A DNA stretch of 64,000 bases from CAWJMD01 sp963700925 (GCA_963700925.1 OY969553.1:2666001-2730000), one strand, 5' to 3'. Positions 51,387 through 61,494 are shown, counted from the first letter of the stretch. Translations and numbers: made by a program. The notes: a model not told the origin generated them from the letters alone.

Positions 51387-51929
51387 CTAAGACACCGAGG
51401 GTTGGGCCGGCCCGGTCCGCAGATACAGGTCGCGCAGGACGGCGATCTCGGCGCCGTGATGCGTCTGCTCGTCGAGCAGGATCCGCACGACCTCACCGGC
51501 ACTTCTCGGTTCGCCGAGGTGGCTCGGGCGGGGTTCGAGCAGGGCGGCGTCGTCAGCGACGGTCAACCATCGGGTGATGGGCTCGCGGCTTGCAGACCAC
51601 AGCTGCATGGCGCGGTCAGCGGTGAGGGCGACTTCGAGATCGGGGAAGTTGCGCCGTCCAGGACCGAACGCGTGCTCCCAGTAGATCTCGTTGTCGGCCA
51701 CCAGATGGACGAGGCGCCAGCCGATGCTCGTCACGGGCGCCGGCGGCGGCGGGGCGAAGTCGTAGTCGTACGTCCAGTGGCTGGGCCGGTCAGGGTCCGG
51801 CCTGAGGGTCCACGCATCCGGTACCGGACACCACAGGTACTCCTCGTTCGTCAGACCGACGCATCGCTCGAGGAGGCGTCGTGCCGACAGCTCCCACGAG
51901 CGCAGCAGCAGGTCAGTGGCGACCGACAT
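51387..51929 (-). CDS. DinB-superfamily protein
   Basis: 180 residues. LLRSWELSARRLLERCVGLTNEEYLWCP at the N-terminus, GWRLVHLVADNEIYWEHAFG and a C-terminal LLDEQTHHGAEIAVLRDLYL. The three histidine positions (HLV, WEH, HHG) match the metal-binding four-helix DinB fold. It probably acts as a thiol-dependent metalloenzyme of unknown substrate. Confidence 0.87.
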   Translation of the reverse strand: MSVATDLLLRSWELSARRLLERCVGLTNEEYLWCPVPDAWTLRPDPDRPSHWTYDYDFAPPPPAPVTSIGWRLVHLVADNEIYWEHAFGPGRRNFPDLEVALTADRAMQLWSASREPITRWLTVADDAALLEPRPSHLGEPRSAGEVVRILLDEQTHHGAEIAVLRDLYLRTGPAQPSVS

Positions 51930-52036
51930 GCCCCGACCGTACGGAGCGCTCGTCCGCTGTTCAAGCAGAACCGGCCCGCGCAGCGGTCGTCACAAACCGG
52001 CGTACTCGTCGCTGCCGGCGGTCGAAGGAGCACCCG

Positions 52037-52609
52037 TCATGTCGGCCCTTCTCGCCCGGTCCGGTAGTGCGCGTAGATCAGCCCGCTGTCGAAGGCACGC
52101 TCCTCGACCAGCTCGAGATCGAGGCGCACACCGTCGGGGAAGAACCGCTTGCCGCCGCCGACCACGCTCGTGGTCATGAACAGGTAGTACTCGTCCACCA
52201 GGTCGGCCGAGATCGCCTGGGCCGCAAGGTTCGGGCCGTCGACGCTGAGGTCGTGATCAGCCTCTTCCTTGAGCCTGCGCACCGCGTCCGGGTCGAAGGT
52301 CCGTTCGATCCTGGTCTTCGCGCTGGACACCGACTCCAGCGTCGTGGAGTACACGACCTTCTCCGCGGCCTGCCAGTCGCGGGCGTACTGCAGGATGTGC
52401 GGTGGCAGGTCTGGCTGGGTGTGCGCGGTCTCCCAGTAGACCATCGTCTCGTACATACGTCGGCCGTAGAGGTACGTGCCGATGGGGCGGAAGAGGTCGT
52501 TGATGAAGGTGTGCACCTCCTGGTCGTCGGCCCCGGTGCCGAGGTCTCCCTCCGCCGCCTCGGCGTAGCCGTCGAGCGAGGTGATCATCGAGTAGATGAG
52601 CTGTGCCAT
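52037..52609 (-). CDS. Dihydrofolate reductase-family (RibD C-like) protein
   Basis: 190 residues. MAQLIYSMITSLDGYAEAAEGD, LYGRRMYETMVYWE, DLSVDGPNLAAQAISADLVD with DEYYLFMTTSVVGGGKRFF are characteristic of the YyaP/YwjB group of this family. It may be an NADPH-dependent reductase. Substrate is unknown. Confidence 0.9.
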   Translation of the reverse strand: MAQLIYSMITSLDGYAEAAEGDLGTGADDQEVHTFINDLFRPIGTYLYGRRMYETMVYWETAHTQPDLPPHILQYARDWQAAEKVVYSTTLESVSSAKTRIERTFDPDAVRRLKEEADHDLSVDGPNLAAQAISADLVDEYYLFMTTSVVGGGKRFFPDGVRLDLELVEERAFDSGLIYAHYRTGREGPT

Positions 52610-52709
52610 GCGTCTCCTTCGGCTTTGAGCGCCTCAGTTTGCCAAGGTGCGGTCCCGACCGAGCGAGCGCGTGGCTGTCCAGGCTTCAGGACTCCGTCCG
52701 CCGGTCCGG

Positions 52710-53092
52710 CTATGTCACTGGCACGTCGTAGTAGCAGTAGAGCGCGATCTCGTTGTACATGACCTAGACGCTCGTCATGTCCAGCCACGGCGTCCCCATG
52801 AACGTGCCACCCACGACGGTGGCGTCTTTGGCGGGTGAGATACGAGGAGGTTGTCTTCCCAGAAATCCATCTTCAAAGCACCGGTGGCCTTGATCCGTCT
52901 GCTCACGCTGCCGCGCGCCACGGTCGTCCCGTCCGACCCGCGCATGACATAGATCGGGGCACGCATGTACATCTGCCTCAGCTTGGGCGACCACGTGTGC
53001 GTCGGGGCGTCACCCGATTCGCTGTAGTAGTACTCGAACGTATTGAACGACTTGAGCCGGCAGCGCCTGTGCACGATTCCGGGCGCGTTCAC
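52710..53092 (-). pseudogene. Decayed gene of unknown family
   Basis: LKSFNTFEYYYSESGDAPTH, KLRQMYMRAPIYVMRGSDGT and ALKMDFWEDN run in one frame. ISPAKDATVVGGTFMGTPWL with DMTSV continues in another. After an in-frame TAG at about 52762 the reading goes on as VMYNEIALYCYYDVPVT to a stop at 52710. The joined frames give about 125 residues with protein-like composition. I do not recognise the family. Confidence 0.55.
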
Positions 53093-53145
53093 CCGTCAGG
53101 GGTCAGCACGACGCGGAAGCCCTTGGCGGGCGCGACAATGACGGC

Positions 53146-53616
53146 ATGGTGCACGCTTCCGAGGAGCCCGTCGCGTTCCGGCTCTGGCCGCCGGTCGGGA
53201 TCGGCGCGCCTCTGCTGGTCGGCTGGCTGGTCACCGTGCTCTGGGGTGACCCGGTCGACCTCGGCGGGTGGCGGGTTCCGCTCGGCTGGGCGCTGGTGCT
53301 GTTCTTCGTCGGGTGGAACGGCTGGTCCCTGTGGCTGTTCGGCCGGTACGAGACGGGGCTGCTTCCGGGGCAGGCGACGCACGCGATGATCGAGGACGGG
53401 CCATATCGCCTCTCCCGCAACCCGTTGTACGTCGGCATGCTCGCGCTCTACCTCGGCCTGGCGTTGCTGGCAGGCACATTCTGGGGGCTCGTGCTGTTCC
53501 CGGCAGCGGTGCTGCTCGTCCTCTGGGGCGCGATCCTCCCCGAGGAGCGGTTCCTGCACGAGCGGTTCGGCGCGCCCTACGACGACTACAGGCGGCGGGT
53601 TCGTCGCTGGCTGTGA
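53146..53616 (+). CDS. Isoprenylcysteine carboxyl methyltransferase-family membrane protein
   Basis: 156 residues, four to five helices. Signature PYRLSRNPLYVGMLALYLGL and EERFLHERFGAPYDDYRRRV place it in the ICMT/PEMT-like family that methylates isoprenoid or phospholipid-like acceptors using S-adenosylmethionine. Bacterial members are common and mostly uncharacterised. Confidence 0.9.
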   Translation: MVHASEEPVAFRLWPPVGIGAPLLVGWLVTVLWGDPVDLGGWRVPLGWALVLFFVGWNGWSLWLFGRYETGLLPGQATHAMIEDGPYRLSRNPLYVGMLALYLGLALLAGTFWGLVLFPAAVLLVLWGAILPEERFLHERFGAPYDDYRRRVRRWL

Positions 53617-53622
53617 GCGAGG

Positions 53623-53940
53623 TCAGAGTGCGACGTCACGCCGCAGCACCGTGACCGGGGCCTCGTCGTGCGCGGCCACGGCGGCCGCATAGTCGCTCCC
53701 GAGGCCGAGGTCGGTGGCGTGGTGCCCGGGCCGAACCTGCTCGACGTCGACGCCCACCTCGCCGCGCTCGCGCCACGCCAGGACCACCCGTTCTCCCGAG
53801 TGCGCCAGCGACAGCTCCAGCCCGTCGACGCGCGGCTTGCCGTGCGGCCGACCGCAGCGCGGGCACCGGACGCGGACGGCGACACCTCCAGGCGACCCGC
53901 CGACCACGCCGGCGGCGACCGTGCGCAGCAGCGCGCGTCC
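53623..53940 (-). pseudogene. 4'-phosphopantetheinyl transferase fragment
   Basis: RCPRCGRPHGKPRV, LELSLAHSGERVVLAW and VGVDVEQVRPG are the N-terminal half of a Sfp-type PPTase with the metal-binding Asp in GVDVE. The later WTRKEAxxKA helix is missing, and the usual length is about twice this. The reading frame upstream runs through the terminator at 53946-53993, so no credible start remains. Confidence 0.7.
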
Positions 53941-53945
53941 GGGCG

Positions 53946-53993
53946 ACGACGAAGCCCCTGGCCTGCGGGGTGCAGGACGGGGGCCTTCGTCGT
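53946..53993 (-). terminator. Terminator after the DUF4386 gene
   Basis: ACGACGAAG-CCCC pairs with GGGG-GCCTTCGTCGT. It is located 20 bases beyond the stop of the minus-strand gene 54014-54634. Confidence 0.65.
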
Positions 53994-54013
53994 TCACGGA
54001 TCCCAGACGGTGG

Positions 54014-54634
54014 TCAGCCCGTTGTCACCAACGCAGGTGAGGTGACGCCCAGCGCCAGCGACGGGGAACTGAACCCCTTCGCAATCAGCCAGATCGGCAT
54101 GACCGCGAACTCGAACAGGAAGCCGGGAGCGAGGATCAGCATCCCCACTCCCACGTTCATGTCGACGACGCCGAGGAGGTCGAGGGGAATCCCGAGGGAG
54201 AACAGGGCGTATCCGACCAGACCGAGCACCGCGATCGGTCGGGGGACCAGCTTCGAGACGAACAGCAGGTGGCACAGAACCAGACCGCCGATGCCCGTCG
54301 GGATGTAGACCCAGAGCAGGTGGTTCGGGACGACCTCCAGCTGGGTCAGCAGGTAGACGCCGCAAGCGGTGGAGACGGCGAACTCGGTGACTCGGAGAAT
54401 CGGGTACCAGATGGCCAGTCCAGGATTGACAGCCTTCAGCACCTGGTACATCAGCAGGCCGATGCCGACAACGGCCAGCCCGGAGCACACCATCAGCAGG
54501 ACGCCGGCGGTGAGTGGGGCCTTGGCGGGGTCGCCGTCCACAAACGCCTGGATCAGAGATGTGCCGACCATGCCGGTGGCCATCTGGACAAAGAACAGGA
54601 TTCCTACACCTACGGCGATCTTCCTTCTCGACAT
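54014..54634 (-). CDS. DUF4386-type membrane protein
   Basis: 206 residues with six helices (VGILFFVQMATGMVGTSLI, LLMVCSGLAVVGIGLLMYQV, GVYLLTQLE, GGLVLCHLLFVS, VLGLVGYALFSLGIPLDLLG, GMLILAPGFLFEFAVMPIWL). LFEFAVMPIWLI near the end is typical of DUF4386. ATG 54634 has AAGGAG upstream. Role unknown. Confidence 0.82.
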   Translation of the reverse strand: MSRRKIAVGVGILFFVQMATGMVGTSLIQAFVDGDPAKAPLTAGVLLMVCSGLAVVGIGLLMYQVLKAVNPGLAIWYPILRVTEFAVSTACGVYLLTQLEVVPNHLLWVYIPTGIGGLVLCHLLFVSKLVPRPIAVLGLVGYALFSLGIPLDLLGVVDMNVGVGMLILAPGFLFEFAVMPIWLIAKGFSSPSLALGVTSPALVTTG

Positions 54635-54825
54635 GACTCTCCTTCGATTGCGCATCGGGATCCGGCCTGCTGCCGACTGGCTGCACGTTCGACATTAGGA
54701 ACGCGCGGAGCTCGCGACGATGGGGCCAGCAGCACGGGGTTGGGGGCCAGCACTACCGCCAGGTGTGCGGCTGTCCCCCTCCCCGTCCCCTCCCGACAAC
54801 GGTCAGGCTCCGTTCGGGAGGTGTT

Positions 54826-55350
54826 GTGTCCGTGTCGGATTCGGTCGTGGTGGTGCGGGTGCTCGTCGTCGACGACGAGGCAGTGTTCCGCCGCGCAATG
54901 TGCGCGGTGGTCGACGAGACCGATGGCTTCGTGGTCGTGGGGCAGGCCGGCTCGGGGGAAGAGTCACTCGCTGCGGCGGCTGCGCTGCGTCCTGACCTCG
55001 TGCTGATGGACGTCAACCTGCCCGGCATCGACGGACTGGAGGCCACCCGCCGGCTGCGCGCCGCCGCGAAGCCACCAGTCGTGGTCCTGCTGTCCACCTA
55101 TGACGAGCCGGACGGCGCACGGTTCGTCGCTGAGTCGGGCGCCGCGGGCTACGTGACCAAGTCGGCGTTCGGTCCCGGCCGGCTGGCGGCTGTGTGGTCG
55201 TCAGCCGTCGGTCTTCTTCTTCTGCGGTCGGCACCAAGAGCTCCACGGCGGTCGTACCGAGAGCGGAGTGAACCGCGACCGACCCGTCGACGGCCTCGAT
55301 GCGGTCGTTCAGGGCATCGATGGGGAGGGTGCCCTCGGCGCCTCCCGTGA
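54826..55350 (+). CDS. Response regulator receiver protein, 3' end running into the opposite gene
   Basis: Receiver domain complete: acidic pair in VVDDEAVF, phospho-acceptor Asp in LMDVNLPGIDG, Ser/Thr in LLSTYDEPDG, Lys in YVTKSAFGPG. No DNA-binding domain follows. After LAAVW (about 55200) the sequence is basic and low complexity because it reads the antisense of the histidine kinase gene. Single-domain relatives end near LAAVW, so the original stop was probably lost. GTG 54826 has GGGAG five bases upstream. Confidence 0.72.
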   Translation: MSVSDSVVVVRVLVVDDEAVFRRAMCAVVDETDGFVVVGQAGSGEESLAAAAALRPDLVLMDVNLPGIDGLEATRRLRAAAKPPVVVLLSTYDEPDGARFVAESGAAGYVTKSAFGPGRLAAVWSSAVGLLLLRSAPRAPRRSYRERSEPRPTRRRPRCGRSGHRWGGCPRRLP

Positions 55351-57223
55351 TGCTGATGCGCAGTTCGTCATGGGGGGCGGCGAGCATGACGTGGATGGGT
55401 GGCTCAAGGTGGTGGAGGAGCTCGGCGACGCAGAAGTACGCAGCTGCCTCGACGCGGGGGGCGTGACGCCGGCCGCTGATGCTCGGGTCGGTGGTGAGCC
55501 GGCCGAGGTGGGTGCGCCCCAGCAGGGAGCTGAGCGCTGGTTCGAGGCCGGAACGTGCCAGCTGGGCGGGGAAGACGCCGCGCGTGATCTCCCTCAGCTC
55601 CTCGAGGGCTGTGACGGCCGAGGTGATCAGGGGCGTCAGGTGGGCGCCGTCCAGCGTGTCGGACGGGTCGCGCGCGAGGTGCTCGAGCCGGGCTGGTAGC
55701 GGCTGCAGATGGGGCAGGACCTGTCGGGCGATGGACTGTTCGAGTCGGCTGCGCTCGGCGTCGCCGGCGCTGATGAGTCGGCGGCGCGACGCGGCGAGCT
55801 CGAGCGTGCTGGTGTCGAGCTGGCGTACCCGCTGAGCCAGTTCTGCTGTCAGTCGTGCGCCGCTGAAGGCGGTGGCGGCCTGGTCGGCCAGGTCCTGGAC
55901 CAGGAGGTGTTCCCACGTTCGCAACGTCCGGCCCGGCGGCATCGCGACCTCGACCGCGCCCAGCACCTCGCCCTGGTGGGTGACGGCGAAGTCGATCGTC
56001 GGCATCTCGTCGTGCGGCGCGGCGGCAGGCCATGCGGCCACCTCGTCCGCACCATCTGGGACGTGCAACCGCACCGTGGCCCGGCGGGCGCCGACGGCGG
56101 TGCCCGCCGCGTCGGCGACGGCGGGCAGCAGGACGGCCGGGTCAGGGCTGTCCCCGAGCCGTCGGCTCAGGTCGGCCAACGCTTCGTACGGGACGGCGGC
56201 GGCGCCGTACGCGAGACGGTCGGCCACGCGGACGATCCCGCGGCGCAAGGGCTGGAAAGCCATCGCCACCACCGCGGTGGCGACCAGCGACGGCCAGAAC
56301 CCGCCGGCGCCGACCGCGGAGCCCAGCGCGACCACGACCGCGACGTAGCCAACGGCCACCACCGCCGTGGCCAACGCCACCACCAGAGCCCGGTTCACGA
56401 TCAGCTCGATGTCGAACAGGCCGTGCCGCAGCACCGCGACCGCGGTGGCGATCGGGAACGCCAGGTACGCCGTGTACAAGGGCGTCGCCCCCAACACGGT
56501 CTGCTCACCCTGCACCACCCCCATCACCGCCAGGAAGACGAAGCCACCCGCCATGCACGCAGCCGCCGAGGCGATCCAGAGCAGCTGTTGGCGCAGCTGG
56601 CCGTGTGCCCTCCGGAGCCGGATGGCCAGCGAGACTGCCGCGGCGATCAGGCCGACCAGCATCAAGAGGAGCCCGAGCGTGAAGAGCGTGCTCGCCACCG
56701 GGCCGCGTTGCGCGGTGTCGTCGCTCAGGTCGAACTCCGTGGGCGAGACGCTGAGCTGAGCACCGGTGTTGAGGACGATGCCGGTGAGGGTGGTGCCGGC
56801 TGCCCACCACCACCGGCGCGACGGCAGGTGCCCGTCGGGCGCCAACAGGAAGACGAAGGTCACGGCAGAGCTCGCCAGCGGGCCGGTGATCAGGACGGAC
56901 ACCCAGCCGGCGACATGGCCGGCGCTCGCCGGGCCGGGACCGCCGTGATCGAGGATCCAGTAGCTGTACGCCTGGGCGGCTTGGGCGATCGAGGAGAGAC
57001 CCACGACGACGAGCAGCCAGCCCATCCGGTGCCGCGGGTGACGGACGAGGATCAGCGCTCCCATCACCGAGAAGCCCAGGCTGGCGGCCGTGGCGAGCGG
57101 CCACCCGTGCACCGCCCACGTCACCTCGGAGAGAAGGGAACCGGACGCTGCTGTGATCGCGGTGTCGGCGACGACACAGACGACGGTGATCGCGACGATG
57201 GCGAGGGCAAGGCGGTTCCGCAT
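55013..57223 (-). CDS. Histidine kinase-like membrane protein without phospho-acceptor His
   Basis: 736 residues. Eight to nine membrane helices (about residues 5-330), a GAF-like domain (PDPAVLLPAVADAAGTAVGARRATVRLHV...), and a HisKA_3/HATPase-like end. Where active kinases read ERxRLERDLHDG, this one has ERSRLEQSIARQVLPHLQPL, so the phospho-acceptor His-Asp pair is absent. The ATPase N box is also weak. It is probably a regulatory pseudokinase. The last about 70 codons past LLVPTAEEEDR are basic and overlap the opposite receiver gene. Its ATG follows the stop of the true kinase by one base. Confidence 0.78.
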   Translation of the reverse strand: MRNRLALAIVAITVVCVVADTAITAASGSLLSEVTWAVHGWPLATAASLGFSVMGALILVRHPRHRMGWLLVVVGLSSIAQAAQAYSYWILDHGGPGPASAGHVAGWVSVLITGPLASSAVTFVFLLAPDGHLPSRRWWWAAGTTLTGIVLNTGAQLSVSPTEFDLSDDTAQRGPVASTLFTLGLLLMLVGLIAAAVSLAIRLRRAHGQLRQQLLWIASAAACMAGGFVFLAVMGVVQGEQTVLGATPLYTAYLAFPIATAVAVLRHGLFDIELIVNRALVVALATAVVAVGYVAVVVALGSAVGAGGFWPSLVATAVVAMAFQPLRRGIVRVADRLAYGAAAVPYEALADLSRRLGDSPDPAVLLPAVADAAGTAVGARRATVRLHVPDGADEVAAWPAAAPHDEMPTIDFAVTHQGEVLGAVEVAMPPGRTLRTWEHLLVQDLADQAATAFSGARLTAELAQRVRQLDTSTLELAASRRRLISAGDAERSRLEQSIARQVLPHLQPLPARLEHLARDPSDTLDGAHLTPLITSAVTALEELREITRGVFPAQLARSGLEPALSSLLGRTHLGRLTTDPSISGRRHAPRVEAAAYFCVAELLHHLEPPIHVMLAAPHDELRISITGGAEGTLPIDALNDRIEAVDGSVAVHSALGTTAVELLVPTAEEEDRRLTTTQPPAGRDRTPTWSRSPRRPTQRRTVRRPARHRWTAGPRLVASRRRAAGGWPPVRRCRAG

Positions 57224-57224
57224 G

Positions 57225-58562
57225 TCAGGGCGCAGGCCTCGGGCTCGGGACGGGGGTCGCAGCAAGGGGCACGGCGGCGACCACGGTCGTCCCGCGTCCG
57301 AGCCGGGATGTCACCGACAGAGCGCCGCCGAGCGCGTCGAGTCGGTCGCCCATGTTGACCAAGCCGTTGCCGCCCAGCGGGTTTCGATGACTGGCGCTCT
57401 GGTCGAAGCCCACGCCGTCGTCGTCCACCGTGAGCCGCCAGGCGGTGTCGAAGACCGTGAGACGGACGCGCGTGCGCGTGGCGCCGGAGTGCTTCACGGC
57501 GTTCTGCACAGCCTCCATCGCGACGAAGTACAGAGTCGCCTCCACTGCCGCCGGGGGTCGCCCGGCCCCGTCGGCCTCGACCGTGACCGGCATGGCACTG
57601 CTCGCGACCGCGGCCCTCAGTGCAGGCACCAGTCCCTCGTCGCCGAGGAGCCGCGGGTAGATGCCACGGGACAGCTGCGACAGGCTCTCGATCGCTGCCC
57701 GGGCGGCGTCGGCCTGGTCGCTCAGCACGCGAGTTGCCCGTTCCGGTGCTCGGACAGCCACCGTCTCAGCGAGCCGAAGGTTCACCGCCAGCGCCACCAG
57801 GTGCTGCTGCGCGCCGTCGTGGATGTCGCGTTCGAGGCGACGCCGTTCGACATCCTGAGCGTCGATCACTCGCTGGCGCGAGGCCTTCAGCTCCTCCGAC
57901 TTGGCCTGCAGCTCGTCATGACGGGCGGCGAGCTCGGCCCGCAGCCCGACCAGCCGCAGCACCAGCCCGGCCTGGGCGGCCAGCCCGGTGAACAAGCGTT
58001 CCTCCACCGTGGTGAGTGGCGCGTCCGGGCGTTCTTGAAGGCGGAACACGCCGTACACCTGGCCTGCGTGGCGCACGGTCAGCGCCCGCCGTCCGACCCC
58101 GGTGGTGTCCCGGGCGTCCGCCGCCGGAGCCGGGGGCTCGTCGTCGGGTGCCGCGTCGGTCGGCCAGGTGGCGGCGAGCGTGGGCCGGCCGTGCACGGTC
58201 AGCCAGACCTGCGCCCACTCAGCGGAGGTGCCCTGGGCCAGGACCTTGGCCATTCTTGCGGGTAGCTCGTCGGTGGCGTACCCGCTGGTGACGGTCTCGG
58301 AGAACCGCCTCAGCACGTCGTAGGGCGACGCGGTGCCGCGCGCCACCAGGTGCTCCAGTCGGGACTGGACCGGCTCGAAAGCCAGTGCAACCACTGCAGT
58401 CGCGAGCACTGACAGGATCAGGTCAGGTGACTTCGTGCGGCCCAGGAGCGCACCTCCACCCAGGACGACGACCACGTACACGGCGACCACGAACACCGCC
58501 AGCCCGGCCACGACGACGACTCTCGCCCGACGTCGTTGCCACGACCGGTCCAGGTGGGTCAT
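57225..58562 (-). CDS. Sensor histidine kinase
   Basis: 445 residues. Two N-terminal helices, a GAF domain (about 80-210), then ERRRLERDIHDGAQQHLVAL with the phospho-acceptor His, and ATPase motifs MEAVQNAVKHSG, DDDGVGFD and GNGLVNMGDRLDALGG. It overlaps the response regulator gene by four bases and is followed by the pseudokinase gene, all in one operon. GAF input suggests a small-molecule or redox signal. Confidence 0.92.
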   Translation of the reverse strand: MTHLDRSWQRRRARVVVVAGLAVFVVAVYVVVVLGGGALLGRTKSPDLILSVLATAVVALAFEPVQSRLEHLVARGTASPYDVLRRFSETVTSGYATDELPARMAKVLAQGTSAEWAQVWLTVHGRPTLAATWPTDAAPDDEPPAPAADARDTTGVGRRALTVRHAGQVYGVFRLQERPDAPLTTVEERLFTGLAAQAGLVLRLVGLRAELAARHDELQAKSEELKASRQRVIDAQDVERRRLERDIHDGAQQHLVALAVNLRLAETVAVRAPERATRVLSDQADAARAAIESLSQLSRGIYPRLLGDEGLVPALRAAVASSAMPVTVEADGAGRPPAAVEATLYFVAMEAVQNAVKHSGATRTRVRLTVFDTAWRLTVDDDGVGFDQSASHRNPLGGNGLVNMGDRLDALGGALSVTSRLGRGTTVVAAVPLAATPVPSPRPAP

Positions 58563-59227
58563 GTGCTTGCGCTGCTGGCCTTCAGATACGCGAGGACGGC
58601 CATCACGCGGCGGTTCACGTCGTGCGCGTCCACGAGACCGAGCTTCTGAAACACCGACCCGATGTGCTTCTCGACGGCCCGATCACTCATGAACAGCGTC
58701 TTGGCGATGATGGCGTTGTTGCGCCCGGTGGCCATCTCGTGAAGGACCTCGCGTTCTCGGTTGGTCAGGCCCAAGAGCGGGCCGTCGCTGCTCGTGCGCG
58801 CGAGTAGTCCCTCGACGACCTTAGGGTCGAGGACCGATCCGCCTCGGGCGACCTCGTGCAGCGCCCGGACCAGCTCGTCGAGGTCGGAGACACGCTCCTT
58901 GAGCAGGTAGCCCATCCCGGCGACGCCCTCGGCCAGCAGCTCGAACGCGTAGTCCTCCTCCACGTACTGCGACAGCACGACCACACCAACATGCGGGTAA
59001 TCGGCCCGGATCCGCTTGGCGGCCACGATGCCCTCGTTGGTCTGAGTCGGCGGCATCCGGATGTCGGTGAGCACCGCGTCCGGTGAGTTCTCGGAGACGG
59101 ACTTGAGCAGCGAGTGCGGATCAGCCGCAGTGCCAACCAGCTCGATGCCGTCGACCTCGGCCAAGAGCGCGGCGACACCCTCACGGACCAAGTAGTTGTC
59201 GTCCGCGAAGATCACCCGCAATGGCAT
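58559..59227 (-). CDS. Response regulator, NarL/FixJ family
   Basis: 222 residues from ATG 59227. Receiver: VIFADDNYLVREGV, phospho-acceptor Asp in VLTDIRMPPTQTNEG, Lys in GYLLKERVSD. LuxR-type output: TNREREVLHEMATGRNNAII, KTLFMSDRAVEKHIGSVF. An ATG at 59260 would add 11 residues. Neither start has a clear ribosome site. The partner is the kinase directly downstream. Confidence 0.92.
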   Translation of the reverse strand: MPLRVIFADDNYLVREGVAALLAEVDGIELVGTAADPHSLLKSVSENSPDAVLTDIRMPPTQTNEGIVAAKRIRADYPHVGVVVLSQYVEEDYAFELLAEGVAGMGYLLKERVSDLDELVRALHEVARGGSVLDPKVVEGLLARTSSDGPLLGLTNREREVLHEMATGRNNAIIAKTLFMSDRAVEKHIGSVFQKLGLVDAHDVNRRVMAVLAYLKASSAST

Positions 59228-59427
59228 ATCCGCGACTGTATCCGCGGCTGAGGTCGACATATGCGTCGATCTGAGACAAGGGCGATGTTTTGGACACCTA
59301 TCTCGCCCCGCTTTGCTGGCTGCAAACGAATTTCCGGCGTCCATGTATCACGGGCGACGCAACCGCCTCCTCCCCACCAGCGCGGCACACCGCGCACTCT
59401 CCCCCCGGAACAAGAGGAGCACCACCC

Positions 59428-59880
59428 ATGCGCTCGATCACCCGTCGTCTCGGTTCTCTCGCAGCCGTCGCCACGTTCACCCTCGGCTTCGCTGCCGCAG
59501 CCCCCGCACAGGCCGACACCCTCGTCTCCGTCAGGTCGGTCCCGGTGTGCGAGAAGGACACCGACGTCTTCACCGGCGTTCTCGTGCGCCCTGGTGACCG
59601 GGTCACGATCAACACCAGCGGCACCATCTGGGCCGGCATGTGGTTCAGCGGCCGCAACGATGCCGCCGGCTGGACCCAGATGGCCGACGGGGCCTACCCG
59701 CTGCCGCACGCTCGCCGCTACAGCCTGCTGACGCACCTCAACGGCAGCTACAAGTACGCGGGCAACTCGGCCGACTTCCGCCACAACGCGCTGGAGTCCT
59801 ACCTCCACCTGCGCATCAACGACAACGTCCCGAACAACGGCGACGGGTGCTTCACCGCGACGGTGCGCATCTGGCGCTGA
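59428..59880 (+). CDS. Secreted hypothetical protein
   Basis: 150 residues. Sec signal peptide (RRLGSLAAVATFTLGFAAAAPAQA, cleavage after AQA) and a beta-rich domain with DVFTGVLVRPGDRVTINTSG and HNALESYLHLRINDNVPNNG. Two cysteines (VCEK, GCFT) may form a disulfide. It recalls jelly-roll domains that bind sugars (inference from pattern only). AGAGGA ribosome site. Confidence 0.75.
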   Translation: MRSITRRLGSLAAVATFTLGFAAAAPAQADTLVSVRSVPVCEKDTDVFTGVLVRPGDRVTINTSGTIWAGMWFSGRNDAAGWTQMADGAYPLPHARRYSLLTHLNGSYKYAGNSADFRHNALESYLHLRINDNVPNNGDGCFTATVRIWR

Positions 59881-59900
59881 CCACCACCACCGCCACCACC

Positions 59901-59931
59901 GCAGGGCAGGACCGATCCGGTCCTGCCCTGC
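59901..59931. terminator. Bidirectional hairpin between convergent genes
   Basis: A perfect 14-bp stem GCAGGGCAGGACCG with a three-base loop. It separates the secreted protein from the aldo/keto reductase gene. Confidence 0.8.
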
Positions 59932-59955
59932 GGCGCGCCCTGAGCAGAACGGCCT

Positions 59956-60942
<987 letters not shown>

Positions 60943-61044
60943 CACTGTCCTCCTCAGGTCGGCCATCTCGAAGCACTCCGTCCTTGCTTGAGCGCAAAGG
61001 ACGTGGAGTCGAAAGACATTCCGAACCCCTGAAGTACCGGCTGC

Positions 61045-61057
61045 TAGCGTCGGATCA
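61045..61057 (+). promoter_or_regulatory. Leaderless -10 of the AraC-type gene
   Basis: TAGCGT (61045-61050) followed by six bases and the ATG. There is no ribosome site. Confidence 0.55.
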
Positions 61058-61470
61058 TGACCCCGGAGGAGCTCGAGAACCTCGCGCACCTCCGGCGCGC
61101 CCGGGATCTGATCGACCGTGACTACGCGGAACCCCTCGACGTCCCCACCATGGCCCGCAAGGCGCTGATGTCACCCGCGCACTTCTCGCGCCGGTTCCGC
61201 TCCGCGTACGGCGAGACGCCGTACAGCTACCTGATGACCCGCAGGATCGAGCGGGCGATGGCGTTGTTGCGGGCGGGCGTGAGTGTCACCGACGCCTGCA
61301 TGGCGGTCGGATGTACCTCCCTGGGTTCGTTCAGCTCGCGGTTCGCCGAGATCGTCGGGGAGACGCCGACGGCATACCGGGCGCATGGGCACGAAGCGGT
61401 CAATGCCATGCCCACCTGCATCGCGAAGGCAGAAACGCGCCCGGCCCGCAACGCATCGAGCAGGATCTGA
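61057..61470 (+). CDS. Short AraC-family regulator
   Basis: 137 residues consisting almost only of the DNA-binding domain: LDVPTMARKALMSPAHFSRRF and VTDACMAVGCTSLGSFSSRF, EIVGETPTAYRA. There is no effector domain, as in SoxS/MarA-like proteins. It is divergent from the aldo/keto reductase and upstream of a VOC protein. All three probably belong to one stress or detoxification response. Confidence 0.9.
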   Translation: MTPEELENLAHLRRARDLIDRDYAEPLDVPTMARKALMSPAHFSRRFRSAYGETPYSYLMTRRIERAMALLRAGVSVTDACMAVGCTSLGSFSSRFAEIVGETPTAYRAHGHEAVNAMPTCIAKAETRPARNASSRI

Positions 61471-61494
61471 GAAGCGACCCGGGAGACCGCGGCC

